This document shows positions 30,649 through 39,426 of a stretch of DNA of 64,000 nucleotides, in pieces. Position numbers and translations under genes: made by a program. Within the stretch, counting starts at the first letter, position 1. Each line of letters starts with the position of its first letter. A model generated the notes under the pieces. That model saw nothing but the letters and a program-made list of their open reading frames with translations, did no database searches and had not been told where the DNA came from. Source of the stretch: Paraburkholderia fungorum (GTDB taxonomy: Bacteria; Pseudomonadota; Gammaproteobacteria; Burkholderiales; Burkholderiaceae); contig NZ_MCAS01000009.1 in assembly GCF_003610895.1 (NCBI RefSeq), positions 62,001 through 126,000 of the forward strand. Direction: 5' to 3'.

Positions 30649-30725
30649 GCGGCCGGGGGCAATCCGGAAGCAACCGTTAGCAGGTTGAGGATCGCGGATC
30701 AACGACTCATGCGTTTGCATCGGGC

Positions 30726-30760
30726 AAAAAAACGGCGCCTTTTCTCAGGCGCCGTTTTCC
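30726..30760. terminator. Bidirectional terminator between nagZ and the sigma54 regulator
   Basis: AAAACGGCGCC-TTTTCTCA-GGCGCCGTTTT forms a strong stem with A and T runs on each side, placed between two convergent genes. Confidence 0.85.
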
Positions 30761-30798
30761 ATTCAGGCGAGGCCTGCCGCGAGGCCGGCCTCATCCGC

Positions 30799-32181
30799 TC
30801 AGTTCAGCCGCATCCGCTGCAGCTTGTTGTACAGCGTCTTCGGACTGATTCCCAGCAGCGATGCCGCGCGATGGCGTGTGCCGCCGACAGCGTCGAGCGT
30901 CGCGCGGATCAGCATTTCCTCGACATCCGCGAGGGGGGTGCCGACCGTGACCTGCACGCGGCTGCCGTTCAGGTCGCGCCCGTTTGCCGAGCCCGCTTCA
31001 TCGGCGCGCAGCGATTCCAGCACGTCGCCAGACGCGTGATAGGCGCGGCGCACACGATCCTGTAACTCGCGCACATTGCCCGGCCACTCGTACGAAAGAC
31101 ACTCGCGCAGGAAGTTCGGCCCGATCTGCTTGGCCACTTCCGGCGTGCCGCGCGAGATCGCTTCGTGATTCAGTTCATCGACAACGGCTTGCGCGATCAA
31201 CGCAGGATCGTCTCCACGCTCGCGCAACGGCGGCAGGGTTATCGCGGCCGCTTCGAGACGCAGCGCGAGGTCCTGGTGCAAGCTGCCGTCGGCAACCGCC
31301 GCGCGCGGGTTTTTGCGTGTCGATGCGATCAGCCGGAAGTCGGTTACCACCTGGTTCGTGCCGCCGACCCGCATGAAAGTCTGCGAATCGAGGGCGCGCA
31401 GCAATGCTTCCTGCTGGGCACGCGGCAGTTCCGCGATTTCGTCGATGAACAGCGTGCCGCCGCTGGCCTGCTCGAATAGTCCCGGTTCGCGCTGTTCGGC
31501 ACCGCTGAATGCGCCGCGCTCGTGGCCGAACAGTACGCTGTCGAGCGAGCGATACGCCGCGACGCTGCCGGCATTCCGGCAATCGAACGTGACAAACGGC
31601 CCTTTGCGGCGCCGGCTCATGTCGTGCAGCGTGCGCGCGGCAATCTGCTTGCCCGTGCCGGCTTCGCCGGAAATCAGTACGGCCGCTTCGGTTGGCGCGA
31701 GGTGCTCGATCGTGTCGTACACATGCTGGACCGCGCCGCTGCGGCCCAGCAGGGAGCCGAAACGGCCGAGTTGCCGCAGCGTTGCCCGCAGGGTCTGCAC
31801 TTCCTCGGTCAGCTCGTACGGACGCGGAATCCGGGCGAGCAGACTGCGCAGACGCGGGATGTTGACCGGTTTGAGCAGGTAATCCCAGATGCCGTGCCGC
31901 AGACCCTCGATCGCGCTCTCGACCGTTGCATTGCCGGTCATCACGATCACGGGCAAGGCGCCGCCGGGTGGGTGCGCGGGCAGGTGCTGCAGCACGTCGA
32001 GCCCGCTGCCGTCCGGCAGATTCAGGTCGACCAGCACGACGTCGGGAATGAAGCGTGTCAGCGCGGCCCGGGCCTCAGCGATGGTGGTCGCGGTGTCGAC
32101 GGAAAAGCCGTCGGCGGCGAGGATGGCGGACAGGCCAGACAGGCTATTGGGATCGTCTTCAACAATCAGGGCATGTGGCAT
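30799..32181 (-). CDS. Sigma54-dependent response regulator (NtrC family), GAFSGA variant
   Basis: This is a 460-residue enhancer-binding protein. A receiver domain at 1-120 (ALIVEDDPNSL, phospho-acceptor Asp in VVLVDLNLPDG near residue 52, Lys in YLLKPVN) is followed by an AAA+ domain with Walker A GEAGTGKQ and Walker B GGTLFIDEIAELP. The sigma54-contact loop reads GAFSGA instead of GAFTGA. A Fis-type helix-turn-helix (HRAASLLGISPKTLYNKL) ends the protein. The start MPHALIVED is preferred over the 53 upstream codons. No histidine kinase lies beside it, so its signal and targets are unknown. A candidate -24/-12 promoter lies about 430 bp upstream. Confidence 0.9.
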   Translation of the reverse strand: MPHALIVEDDPNSLSGLSAILAADGFSVDTATTIAEARAALTRFIPDVVLVDLNLPDGSGLDVLQHLPAHPPGGALPVIVMTGNATVESAIEGLRHGIWDYLLKPVNIPRLRSLLARIPRPYELTEEVQTLRATLRQLGRFGSLLGRSGAVQHVYDTIEHLAPTEAAVLISGEAGTGKQIAARTLHDMSRRRKGPFVTFDCRNAGSVAAYRSLDSVLFGHERGAFSGAEQREPGLFEQASGGTLFIDEIAELPRAQQEALLRALDSQTFMRVGGTNQVVTDFRLIASTRKNPRAAVADGSLHQDLALRLEAAAITLPPLRERGDDPALIAQAVVDELNHEAISRGTPEVAKQIGPNFLRECLSYEWPGNVRELQDRVRRAYHASGDVLESLRADEAGSANGRDLNGSRVQVTVGTPLADVEEMLIRATLDAVGGTRHRAASLLGISPKTLYNKLQRMRLN

Positions 32182-32613
32182 GGCGAGCGCTATTTTTAGA
32201 TGGACGGAATATCCGGAACGACGCGCCGATGCTCTGGCGTGCGGCCTGGGTGCGATGGCTGGCCGGTACTGTCGGTCGAACGCCGTACCGCGCGGGCAAC
32301 GCCGGCTGTGGCGGCGCAACCGCCACGGGCCAATTGGCATGCGCGCGGCGCTGGTCGCGGGACACGACGTGCGAGCGGAGCTAGGGCGATTCGACTCATT
32401 GAGTTCTAGATCCTTTTCCTTTTCAGTGGATGCCCGCGTACACGACCTGACGCGTGGGCGGACACCGGTATTTCCTTCATTCGACCGGTTAGAAATCCCG
32501 GTCGGCGCCGAAGAAACGCCTTATCTACATCTACACCTGTCGTCTGCGATGTTGTGATTCATGCCGCATCTCACGAATTAGGGAAATAAAGCCTTGGTGG
32601 CCTTTGCCTGAGA

Positions 32614-32634
32614 GAAGCATGGAGTATGCCAAAG
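32614..32634 (-). promoter_or_regulatory. Candidate sigma54 (-24/-12) promoter
   Basis: On the minus strand TTGGCATACTCCATGCTT contains GG and GC separated by exactly 10 nt (plus-strand positions 32629-32630 and 32617-32618). That is the invariant geometry of sigma54 promoters, and TGGCA matches the -24 consensus. The -12 element is ATGCT rather than TTGCA. It points toward the sigma54 regulator gene. Confidence 0.45.
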
Positions 32635-32757
32635 TCAATTACTTAAGTTTATCAATGGTTTGTTTGGCGTAGGCACGGAAGGTAAACGCAGTGAACAGGT
32701 ATTTTTTAGAAGATTCCCGGTAAAGTTTTCCTCAACCATACACGGCGGCACAAAAAA

Positions 32758-32788
32758 GAAAAAGCGCCCAATGTGGGCGCTTTTTTTT
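32758..32788 (-). terminator. efp terminator
   Basis: GCGCCCA-ATG-TGGGCGC with flanking A and T runs lies 57 bp after the efp stop and functions on the minus strand. Confidence 0.85.
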
Positions 32789-32844
32789 GCCATTTTTTTC
32801 GCTGCGCCGGACTTGCTCCCGCGCAGGATTCAGGCTGCAGGCGC

Positions 32845-33402
32845 TTAGGCGCGGCTGCGGTACTCGTGCGTACGCGTGTCGATTTCGATCTTGTCGCCGA
32901 TGTTGCAGAAGAGCGGCACTTGCAATTCGAAACCCGTGGTCAGCTTGGCGTTCTTCAACACCTTGCCCGACGACGTATCGCCCTTGACTGCCGGTTCCGT
33001 GTAGATGATTTCACGGACCAGCGTGGTCGGCAGTTCGACCGAGATGGCTTTCTCGTTGTAGAACACGACTTCGCAAGCCATGCCGTCTTCGAGGTAATGA
33101 AGGGCGTCGCCCATCATTTCGCCTTCGACTTCGAACTGGTTGTAGTCGGCGTCCATGAACACGTACATCGGGTCAGCGAAGTACGAGTACGTGACTTCCT
33201 TGCGTTCCAGCAGGACGACGTCGAACTTGTCGTCTGCCTTGTACACGCTTTCCATGCCTGCGCCGGTCAGCAGATTCTTGAACTTCATCTTGACGACGGC
33301 GGAGTTGCGGCCCGATTTGTTGTATTCGGCCTTTTGCACGACCATCGCGTCTGCGCCGATCATGACTACGTTGCCGGTGCGGAGTTCCTGTGCGGTCTTC
33401 AT
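32845..33402 (-). CDS. efp: Elongation factor P (rhamnosylated Arg32 type)
   Basis: EF-P relieves ribosome stalling at polyproline. The 185-residue protein has the three-domain KOW/OB/OB layout and starts [13 protein letters not shown]. The loop that reaches the peptidyl-transferase centre reads NKSGRNSA, with Arg32 at the modification site rather than the Lys of E. coli. Arg32 is glycosylated with rhamnose by EarP, and earP is the next gene upstream on the same strand. A 278-bp gap with symmetric sequences separates the two. Confidence 0.97.
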   Translation of the reverse strand: MKTAQELRTGNVVMIGADAMVVQKAEYNKSGRNSAVVKMKFKNLLTGAGMESVYKADDKFDVVLLERKEVTYSYFADPMYVFMDADYNQFEVEGEMMGDALHYLEDGMACEVVFYNEKAISVELPTTLVREIIYTEPAVKGDTSSGKVLKNAKLTTGFELQVPLFCNIGDKIEIDTRTHEYRSRA

Positions 33403-33483
33403 AAAACTGTCCTGTACGAAATAAGTAGCTTCAACTTTTGCTCAACGGCATACGGCGCAAGCAGAATGGCCTGCTAGGTGTGC

Positions 33484-33594
33484 CTCGCGAATTAGTCAGG
33501 CCAGTCAGTCAGGCGGGTTTGCCAGACCAATTCGCGAGACGAATTCAAATTTGCCAGACGATTTTTGTCAGCTAATTTGCCAACGAGTTTGCCA
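33484..33594. repeat. Inverted repeat and TTTGCCA motifs between earP and efp
   Basis: A perfect 10-bp inverted repeat, CTCGCGAATT (33484-33493) / AATTCGCGAG (33529-33538), lies here. Four copies of TTTGCCA follow, starting at 33518, 33550, 33576 and 33588. The stretch sits in the upstream region of efp. The function is unknown. Confidence 0.5.
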
Positions 33595-33680
33595 ACTCCA
33601 TCGCTGCGATTGGGCCGCTGTTTGGTCATTATTCGGCTGCAATCGGGCCGCGCGTGCAGCGTCGGCCGTTGGATAACCGC

Positions 33681-34874
33681 TTATTTTAACTGAGTTTTTG
33701 CGAACAAGGCCAGATTTCCGGCGAGGTCGCCTACCTCGGCCAGTTCGCCGGCCCATTCAGCCGCACGCTGCCTGAGCGCTGCGCGGTGATGCTGGAATTC
33801 CGTCCAGTCTGGCTGCCCCGCGCCGTTCCATGCATGCCAGAAGCGCGCGAGGGCGTCCCGAGCCGCAGTGGGCAGGGTGCGGGCGTAGTGGGCGAGTGCG
33901 GCGTCGAGCTTCGGGAGATGGGCGTCGTCGGCCTGGGGGTAGATGTGCCAGACAAAGGGTTTGGCGGCCCATTGGGCGCGCACGAACGAATCTTCGCCAC
34001 GCACGAAATTGACGTCGCTGACCCACAGCAAAGGGTCGTAGCCGGCTTGAGCGGTAAAAGCGAGCGCGTGGACGCTGAGGCCGCCGCGCTCGGCGTGGGA
34101 ACCGGCGGCAAACGAAGCCAGACCGAAAAAGCGCGCAATCGCACCCGAGATGCGGCCTTCCGGTACCAGCAGAACGACCGGCTCGGCACTGTCGCGCCAT
34201 TGTTCGAGCAGGCTGCCGACGGCCGGATTTTCATAGGCGAACAGCGAGACGACCGTGGCGGTGGCGGGTGGCGGCGCGCGGCCGGTGGCATTCAGCCACC
34301 ACGCCTCGCGCGCCGGCTGCGATGCCTCGAAGGCAGCGCGTGCGGCATCGAGATGCCGCTCCTTCAGCACGCCGCCCGTGCCGGCGCTGAGTCCGGGGAA
34401 AAAGAAGGTCTTGGTCAGCGGATAGCGCGGATGCGGCGAGGGCCGCAGATGGAAATCCGCAACCCAGTCTTCGGCACTCAGATATTCGAGGTTGAGCCAG
34501 ACCGGTGCGCGGCCGCGCCGCGCCATCGCGGCGATGTAGATCGGCGGCAACTCGCAGGCGAATGCTTCGATCACGACGTCAGCCACCTCAAGCGTATCGC
34601 CCGCATGGGCTGGCTCATGCCAGTGTTCGATAACGATGCCGTCGATCGCCTGGCGCGCGCGCTCCAGTTCCAGCGACGGGCACAGCTTCTGAAACGCATG
34701 CAGATCGTCGACGAACACGCGCACCTGCCAGCCGTGCTCGCTCGCCAACTGGCGAGCGAGGCGCCAGCACACGCCGATGTCGCCGAAATTGTCGATCACC
34801 GCGCAAAAGATATCGCAGGCAATTGCCGTGGGCGCGGCAACGGGTTGGTCGGACGGCGGCGTGGCGGAGGACAT
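33681..34874 (-). CDS. earP: EF-P arginine rhamnosyltransferase EarP
   Basis: EarP transfers rhamnose from dTDP-rhamnose to Arg32 of EF-P, activating it. The 397-residue protein shows the family signatures CDIFCAVIDNFGDIGVCWRL near the N-terminus and NFVRGEDSFVRAQWA at about 280-295, both of which mark EarP (formerly DUF2331). The ATG at 34874 was chosen because the 45 upstream codons lie outside the conserved start. It pairs with the Arg32-type efp directly downstream. uvrC is divergent, about 300 bp away; that gap holds no other gene. Confidence 0.93.
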   Translation of the reverse strand: MSSATPPSDQPVAAPTAIACDIFCAVIDNFGDIGVCWRLARQLASEHGWQVRVFVDDLHAFQKLCPSLELERARQAIDGIVIEHWHEPAHAGDTLEVADVVIEAFACELPPIYIAAMARRGRAPVWLNLEYLSAEDWVADFHLRPSPHPRYPLTKTFFFPGLSAGTGGVLKERHLDAARAAFEASQPAREAWWLNATGRAPPPATATVVSLFAYENPAVGSLLEQWRDSAEPVVLLVPEGRISGAIARFFGLASFAAGSHAERGGLSVHALAFTAQAGYDPLLWVSDVNFVRGEDSFVRAQWAAKPFVWHIYPQADDAHLPKLDAALAHYARTLPTAARDALARFWHAWNGAGQPDWTEFQHHRAALRQRAAEWAGELAEVGDLAGNLALFAKTQLK

Positions 34875-35171
34875 GATGGCGTGGATCGCTGAGTGGAACG
34901 GGTGGCGCAGTGGGTTGCGCAACGTCTTGCCGGCGGGCGACCCAGGTGGGTGGCCGCGCCGGGTGAGCCAGACGGGTAAAGCAATCAGATTCAGCGGCCG
35001 GCCTGGCAACGCAGCTTTGAGCCAGTCGATGCCGCAGCGTTCGAACGGTCGCGGAATGCTCTAAACTGGCGATTCTAAAGCACTCAACGGCGGTTTCGCG
35101 TCTACACGACCGCTCAGCGCGCAGCACGCGGGCAGAGGCTTCGCGACACTGTTCCAGCCAATCGATTCTGC

Positions 35172-37403
35172 ATGACCGAACCCGAAGCAACCGACGTTTT
35201 CGAGCCGAAGAAACTGCTCGCCCAATTGCCGCATCTGCCCGGCGTCTATCGCTATTACGATACGCAGGGCACGGTGCTTTACGTGGGCAAGGCGCGCGAT
35301 CTCAAGAAGCGCGTCTCGAGCTACTTTACGAAGACGCAATTGTCGCCGCGCATCGCGATGATGGTGACGCGCATTGCGCGCGTCGAGACGACCGTCACGC
35401 GCTCCGAGGCGGAGGCGCTGCTGCTCGAAAACAATCTGATCAAGGCGCTGGCGCCGCGTTACAACATTCTGTTTCGCGACGACAAGTCGTATCCCTATCT
35501 CAAGTTGACGGGCCACAAGTTTCCGCGCATGGCGTATTACCGCGGCTCGGTGGATCGCAAGAATCAGTATTTCGGGCCGTTCCCGAGTGCGTGGGCGGTG
35601 CGCGAGAGCATCCAGATTCTGCAGCGCGTTTTCCAGTTGCGCACGTGTGAGGATTCCGTGTTCAACAACCGCACGCGGCCCTGTCTGTTGCATCAGATTG
35701 GCCGCTGCACGGCGCCCTGCGTCGCGGCGATCAGCGAAGAGGATTACGCACGCGACGTCGCCAATGCGTCGCGCTTTCTGCTCGGCCGGCAGGGCGAGGT
35801 CATGAAGGAGCTCGAGCAGAAAATGCACGCCTTCGCGAGCGAGCTGAAGTTCGAGCAGGCCGCGGCGGTGCGCAATCAGATGAGTTCGCTGTCGACGGTG
35901 CTGCATCAGCAGGCGATCGAAGTCGGCGGCGACAGCGATGTGGATATTCTCGCGGTCGTCGCGCTCGGCGGGCGCGTGTGCGTGAACCTCGCCATGGTGC
36001 GAGGCGGGCGGCATCTCGGTGACAAGGCGTATTTCCCGACGCATGTGGAAAGCGCCCTGACGATCGGCGAGGGCGGGCTTGAAGAGGGCGGCGAAGATGA
36101 GTTGCTCGCCGATGTCGCGGCCGGCGAGGGATCGGTGTCTGACGAAGGCGCAACCGGTGCGAATGCATCGTCCGATGCGGCTGACGCGCTCGCGATTGCT
36201 GAGGAGATGGGTGCCGAAGAGAGCGACGACGAGGGCGCAGACGGGGGCGACGACGAGCAAGACACTGCGCTCGAGGCAGAGGCGGGTGATGCAGGCGAGT
36301 CCGAATCCGAAGAGTCCGAATCTTCAACGCCGCGCAAGGGTCGTGCAATTGCTGGCGGCATCGAATCCGAAGTGCTGGAGGCGTTCATCGCGCAGCACTA
36401 CATCGGCAACCGTGTACCGCCGGTGCTCGTGGTCAGTCACGCGCCGAGCACGCGCGAGCTGGTCGACGTGCTGATCGAGCAAGCCGGTCATAAGGTGACG
36501 GTGCTGCGCCAGCCGCAAGGTCAACGGCGCGCGTGGCTGGCGATGGCAGAGCAGAACGCGCGGCTCGCGCTCGCGCGCCTGCTCTCGGAGCAAGGCTCGC
36601 AGCAGGCCCGCACGCGTGCGCTCACAGACACGCTCGGCATGGAGTGCGACGACCTCGCGCATCTGCGCATCGAATGTTTCGACATTAGCCACACGATGGG
36701 CGAGGCAACGCAGGCATCGTGCGTGGTGTATCACCATCACAAGATGCAGTCGTCCGAATACCGCCGCTACAACATCACCGGCATCACCCCGGGCGACGAC
36801 TACGCGGCGATGCGCCAGGTGCTCATGCGCCGCTACGAGAAGATGGTGGCGCAAGCGGCGGCGAATGCTGCTGATGAGGCCGCCGAATTGCAAACCGACG
36901 CGGCTGCGGATCCGTCGCTCGCCGCGGATGCCGCGGAGCCGGCTGCGGCTGGCGGCATCCTGCCGACCATCGTGTTGATCGACGGCGGCAAGGGGCAGGT
37001 CGAAATCGCGCGTCAGGTGTTCACCGAACTGGGTCTCGATACCGGCATGCTGGTCGGTGTCGCGAAGGGCGAGGGACGCAAAGTCGGTCTGGAAACGCTG
37101 ATTTTTGCGGACGGCCGCGCGCCGCTCGAACTCGGCAAGGAAAGCGCGGCGCTCATGCTGGTCGCGCAAATTCGTGACGAGGCACACCGTTTCGCCATCA
37201 CCGGCATGCGTGCAAAGCGCGGCAAGACACGCCAGACCTCGCGGCTCGAAGAGCTCGAAGGCGTGGGCGCGAAGCGGCGTCAGCGGCTGTTGGCGCGCTT
37301 TGGCGGGCTGCGTGGGGTGGTCGCGGCAAGCGTCGAGGATCTGGCGAGCGTCGAAGGGATTTCGCAGGCGCTGGCCGAACAGATTTACCGGCAGTTGCAC
37401 TGA
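35172..37403 (+). CDS. uvrC: Excinuclease ABC subunit C with acidic insertions
   Basis: UvrC makes both incisions in nucleotide excision repair. The GIY-YIG domain is at about 17-100 ([19 protein letters not shown]), a UvrB-binding UVR region near 210-245, the RNase H-like endonuclease domain in the C-terminal half ([27 protein letters not shown]) and tandem HhH motifs at the end. At 743 residues it exceeds E. coli UvrC (610). The excess is an acidic low-complexity insert at about 300-390 and a smaller Ala/Asp-rich one at about 562-596, both outside the catalytic motifs. Confidence 0.95.
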   Translation: MTEPEATDVFEPKKLLAQLPHLPGVYRYYDTQGTVLYVGKARDLKKRVSSYFTKTQLSPRIAMMVTRIARVETTVTRSEAEALLLENNLIKALAPRYNILFRDDKSYPYLKLTGHKFPRMAYYRGSVDRKNQYFGPFPSAWAVRESIQILQRVFQLRTCEDSVFNNRTRPCLLHQIGRCTAPCVAAISEEDYARDVANASRFLLGRQGEVMKELEQKMHAFASELKFEQAAAVRNQMSSLSTVLHQQAIEVGGDSDVDILAVVALGGRVCVNLAMVRGGRHLGDKAYFPTHVESALTIGEGGLEEGGEDELLADVAAGEGSVSDEGATGANASSDAADALAIAEEMGAEESDDEGADGGDDEQDTALEAEAGDAGESESEESESSTPRKGRAIAGGIESEVLEAFIAQHYIGNRVPPVLVVSHAPSTRELVDVLIEQAGHKVTVLRQPQGQRRAWLAMAEQNARLALARLLSEQGSQQARTRALTDTLGMECDDLAHLRIECFDISHTMGEATQASCVVYHHHKMQSSEYRRYNITGITPGDDYAAMRQVLMRRYEKMVAQAAANAADEAAELQTDAAADPSLAADAAEPAAAGGILPTIVLIDGGKGQVEIARQVFTELGLDTGMLVGVAKGEGRKVGLETLIFADGRAPLELGKESAALMLVAQIRDEAHRFAITGMRAKRGKTRQTSRLEELEGVGAKRRQRLLARFGGLRGVVAASVEDLASVEGISQALAEQIYRQLH

Positions 37404-37590
37404 TCGCGGCGTGCCCGGCTGCCCGGGGCGCCGCATTGGACAGTCGACAAATGGGACTGAAGCCGCCGCCCGGCGGCCGGTGAGCCGTGCTCCGGCGTTG
37501 CGCGTGCCAGGCTTCGCGCGCCGCTTTGCTTGTGGCAGGTCTTGTGACACGGCACAATTGCATCTCCCTTGTCAGACGCTGCGCCTGCCC

Positions 37591-38184
37591 ATGCCGTTTA
37601 ATTTTCCGATTTTCCTGACTTGGCTGCGGATCGTTCTGATTCCGCTCGTCGTCGGCGTGTTTTATTTGCCTGACATGATGATGAGCCCGGCACACCGCAA
37701 TCTGGCGGCCGCCACGATCTTCATTCTGGCAGCGCTCACCGACTGGTTCGATGGCTTTCTGGCCCGCAAATGGAATCAGACTTCGGCGTTCGGCGCGTTC
37801 CTCGATCCGGTCGCCGACAAGCTGATGGTGACGGCAGCGTTACTGGTGCTGGTGCAACTCGCGCGGATCGATTCGGCAATCGCACTGGTCATCGTCGGGC
37901 GCGAGATCGCCATCTCGGCGCTGCGCGAATGGATGGCGCAGATCGGCGCATCGAAGAGCGTCGCGGTGAATTCGCTCGGCAAGTTCAAGACCGTGTGTCA
38001 GATGGTCGCGATCCCGATGCTGCTGTTCTACGGGCCGTTGCCGTTCGGCGGCGGCGTCTCTGTCGATACGCGTGTGTGGGGCTTGTGGCTGATCTATCTG
38101 GCCGCGTTCCTGACGATCTGGTCGATGCTCTATTACATGAAACTCGCCTGGCCGCAGATTCGCGAGCGGGGCGGCGTCGCCTGA
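37591..38184 (+). CDS. pgsA: CDP-diacylglycerol-glycerol-3-phosphate 3-phosphatidyltransferase
   Basis: PgsA makes phosphatidylglycerol phosphate, the committed step to anionic phospholipids. The 197-residue multi-pass membrane protein carries the CDP-alcohol phosphotransferase motif DWFDGFLARKWNQTSAFGAF followed by LDPVADK (D-G-x2-A-R-x8-G-x3-D-x3-D) near residues 51-76. The start MPFNFPIFLTWLRI is preferred; the open frame extends far upstream through uvrC. The uvrC-pgsA-tRNA-Gly order matches E. coli and other proteobacteria. Confidence 0.94.
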   Translation: MPFNFPIFLTWLRIVLIPLVVGVFYLPDMMMSPAHRNLAAATIFILAALTDWFDGFLARKWNQTSAFGAFLDPVADKLMVTAALLVLVQLARIDSAIALVIVGREIAISALREWMAQIGASKSVAVNSLGKFKTVCQMVAIPMLLFYGPLPFGGGVSVDTRVWGLWLIYLAAFLTIWSMLYYMKLAWPQIRERGGVA

Positions 38185-38294
38185 TTGTGTCTGATCGAAG
38201 CGCGATCGAGATGCGACGTACACGGATGAAGCGTGTCCGCACCTCGCACGAGCGTGAGTGAAATCTTTTCCGTTAAAGACATTCGCAAAAGGGG

Positions 38295-38323
38295 TTGACA
38301 CGTTTCGGTCGTTTCTCCATAAT
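38295..38323 (+). promoter_or_regulatory. tRNA cluster promoter
   Basis: TTGACA (38295-38300) and CATAAT (38318-38323) are 17 bp apart, a near-perfect sigma70 promoter about 95 bp before the first tRNA-Gly. Confidence 0.85.
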
Positions 38324-38418
38324 CTCGTTTCTCCGATGCACGCAGTTTGAAGCGCCGGTGGCAGTAAGCCTGTAGTTGCAGTAACAAGGCAGCAGTTAGT
38401 TGGTGAAAGCAGCACGAT

Positions 38419-38494
38419 GCGGGAGTAGCTCAGTTGGTAGAGCGCAACCTTGCCAAGGTTGAGGTCGCGAGTTCGAGCCTCGTCTCCCGCTCCA
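38419..38494 (+). tRNA. tRNA-Gly(GCC), copy 1
   Basis: This is a 76-nt cloverleaf with encoded CCA. The acceptor stem GCGGGAG pairs with CTCCCGC, the anticodon loop is TTGCCAA (anticodon GCC, codons GGC/GGU) and the T-arm contains TTCGAGC. It follows pgsA and the tRNA promoter. Confidence 0.98.
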
Positions 38495-38556
38495 ATTTTT
38501 GAAGCAACGCGTTGTTTGGCGAAGTAAAAGTGCAAGGCGTTGTGAAGTAGGGCAAT

Positions 38557-38632
38557 GCGGGAGTAGCTCAGTTGGTAGAGCGCAACCTTGCCAAGGTTGA
38601 GGTCGCGAGTTCGAGCCTCGTCTCCCGCTCCA
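38557..38632 (+). tRNA. tRNA-Gly(GCC), copy 2
   Basis: This is an identical 76-nt copy of the preceding tRNA-Gly(GCC), with encoded CCA, 62 bp downstream in the same transcription unit. The spacers differ. Confidence 0.98.
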
Positions 38633-38640
38633 TACATAAG

Positions 38641-38662
38641 GGGAAGCAGCGCTTCCCTTTTT
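38641..38662 (+). terminator. Short hairpin between tRNA-Gly and tRNA-Cys
   Basis: GGGAAGC-AGC-GCTTCCC is followed by five T residues. It may be a partial terminator or a processing signal after the second tRNA-Gly. Confidence 0.55.
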
Positions 38663-38736
38663 GTTTGGTGGGCCGGTCCTTACGGAAACCCACCAGACAG
38701 ATCTGAGAGTCTGCAGCTAGATTCCAGTCCGCTTGC

Positions 38737-38810
38737 GGCGCGATAGCAAAGCGGTTATGCAGCGGCCTGCAAAGCCGTTTAGGCCGGTTCGACTCCGGCT
38801 CGCGCCTCCA
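38737..38810 (+). tRNA. tRNA-Cys(GCA)
   Basis: This is a 74-nt cloverleaf with encoded CCA. The acceptor GGCGCGA pairs with TCGCGCC, the anticodon loop is CTGCAAA (anticodon GCA), and the T-loop is TTCGACT. It closely follows the E. coli tRNA-Cys sequence. It is third in the Gly-Gly-Cys cluster, the order also known from E. coli downstream of pgsA. Confidence 0.98.
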
Positions 38811-38824
38811 GTAGTTGATGTAAA

Positions 38825-38858
38825 GAAAAGCCCCGACTTGTCGGGGCTTTTCTTTTTT
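38825..38858 (+). terminator. Terminator of the tRNA cluster
   Basis: AAAAGCCCCGA-CTTG-TCGGGGCTTTT followed by CTTTTTT is a strong intrinsic terminator 15 bp after tRNA-Cys. Confidence 0.9.
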
Positions 38859-38990
38859 CGGCGTCATTTTCGCTGACATCGACCAGGCGCATTTCAACGC
38901 GAGGCTACGCATTTCAGCTCGCGCGCCCGCGCAGTCATCCGTGCGTCCGACGCGGCAAGCAGACACCAATGCCTCCCCCTCGTCATCGAC

Positions 38991-39197
38991 TCAAAAAACA
39001 ATCGCCGACTTGATCGATTGAAGTGCCGCGCCGTTCAGAAAGTAGTAGCTGTCTTGCGGCGTTCCGCCGCCGAGCGGTGCGAGTTGCAATGTCGTGCCGT
39101 CCTTGATCACGTAGCCTGCGTAGATCCCGCCGTTGTTCTGGTAGTAGACCCGGTAGTCGGTGGTCGTTGTGGCAAAAGTTGATTTACCAATCGCCTC
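38991..39197 (-). pseudogene. C-terminal remnant of an unidentified gene
   Basis: The minus strand has 68 open codons ending in TGA at 38991-38993, bounded upstream by an in-frame TGA at 39198-39200, with no ATG or GTG start near the beginning of the frame. The deduced peptide is protein-like, with DYRVYYQNNGGIYAGYVIKD followed by an LAPLGGGTPQ stretch and SYYFLNGAALQSI. Its Tyr/Gly/Asn-rich texture resembles a secreted beta-rich domain. I do not recognise the family. It looks like the 3' end of a larger gene whose 5' part was lost, lying beside a tRNA cluster and next to AT-rich DNA. Confidence 0.4.
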
Positions 39198-39426
39198 TCA
39201 TTTCCTTTCAATTTTTATTTTCTATCTTTCAATTCATTTTTTGTTGATTTTTAGAAACCCCGAATGAAGCATTGACCGTTAGCAGTTCGCTGTCGATCAT
39301 GTACAGTATCCCATGCCATTTCGCGTATTTAGAGGCATCGTTAGAGATACGATGCAATGGTCTTGATATCTCCCGGCGCGAAAACACGGGGCAGGGCAAA
39401 CCCGCTATTAATACAACATTCGACCA
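39198..39426. other. AT-rich intergenic stretch after the tRNA cluster
   Basis: These 229 bp, and especially the polypyrimidine-rich part at 39195-39255, have a much lower GC content than the surroundings. Together with the remnant at 38991-39197 they fill the 616-bp gap between tRNA-Cys and the secreted hypothetical protein. I see no intact gene; promoter sequences for the downstream gene are probable but not clear. Confidence 0.45.

Larger units (their letters stand above)
32182..32844. other. Long leader region of the sigma54 regulator, no supported gene
   Basis: This 663-bp stretch separates the regulator from efp. It contains the efp terminator at 32758-32788 and a candidate sigma54 promoter at 32614-32634. 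Between these and the regulator it has only small open frames, such as 32196-32399 on the minus strand, which have no recognisable product. AT content is locally high at 32570-32760, as expected for a control region. Confidence 0.5.

Noticed and set aside
32590..32625. Resemblance to a glycine riboswitch (CTCTCAGGCAAAGG on the minus strand)
   Set aside because: Only the short CTCAGGCAAA-like motif is present; the paired glycine-aptamer stems are missing and the downstream gene is a regulator, not glycine metabolism.
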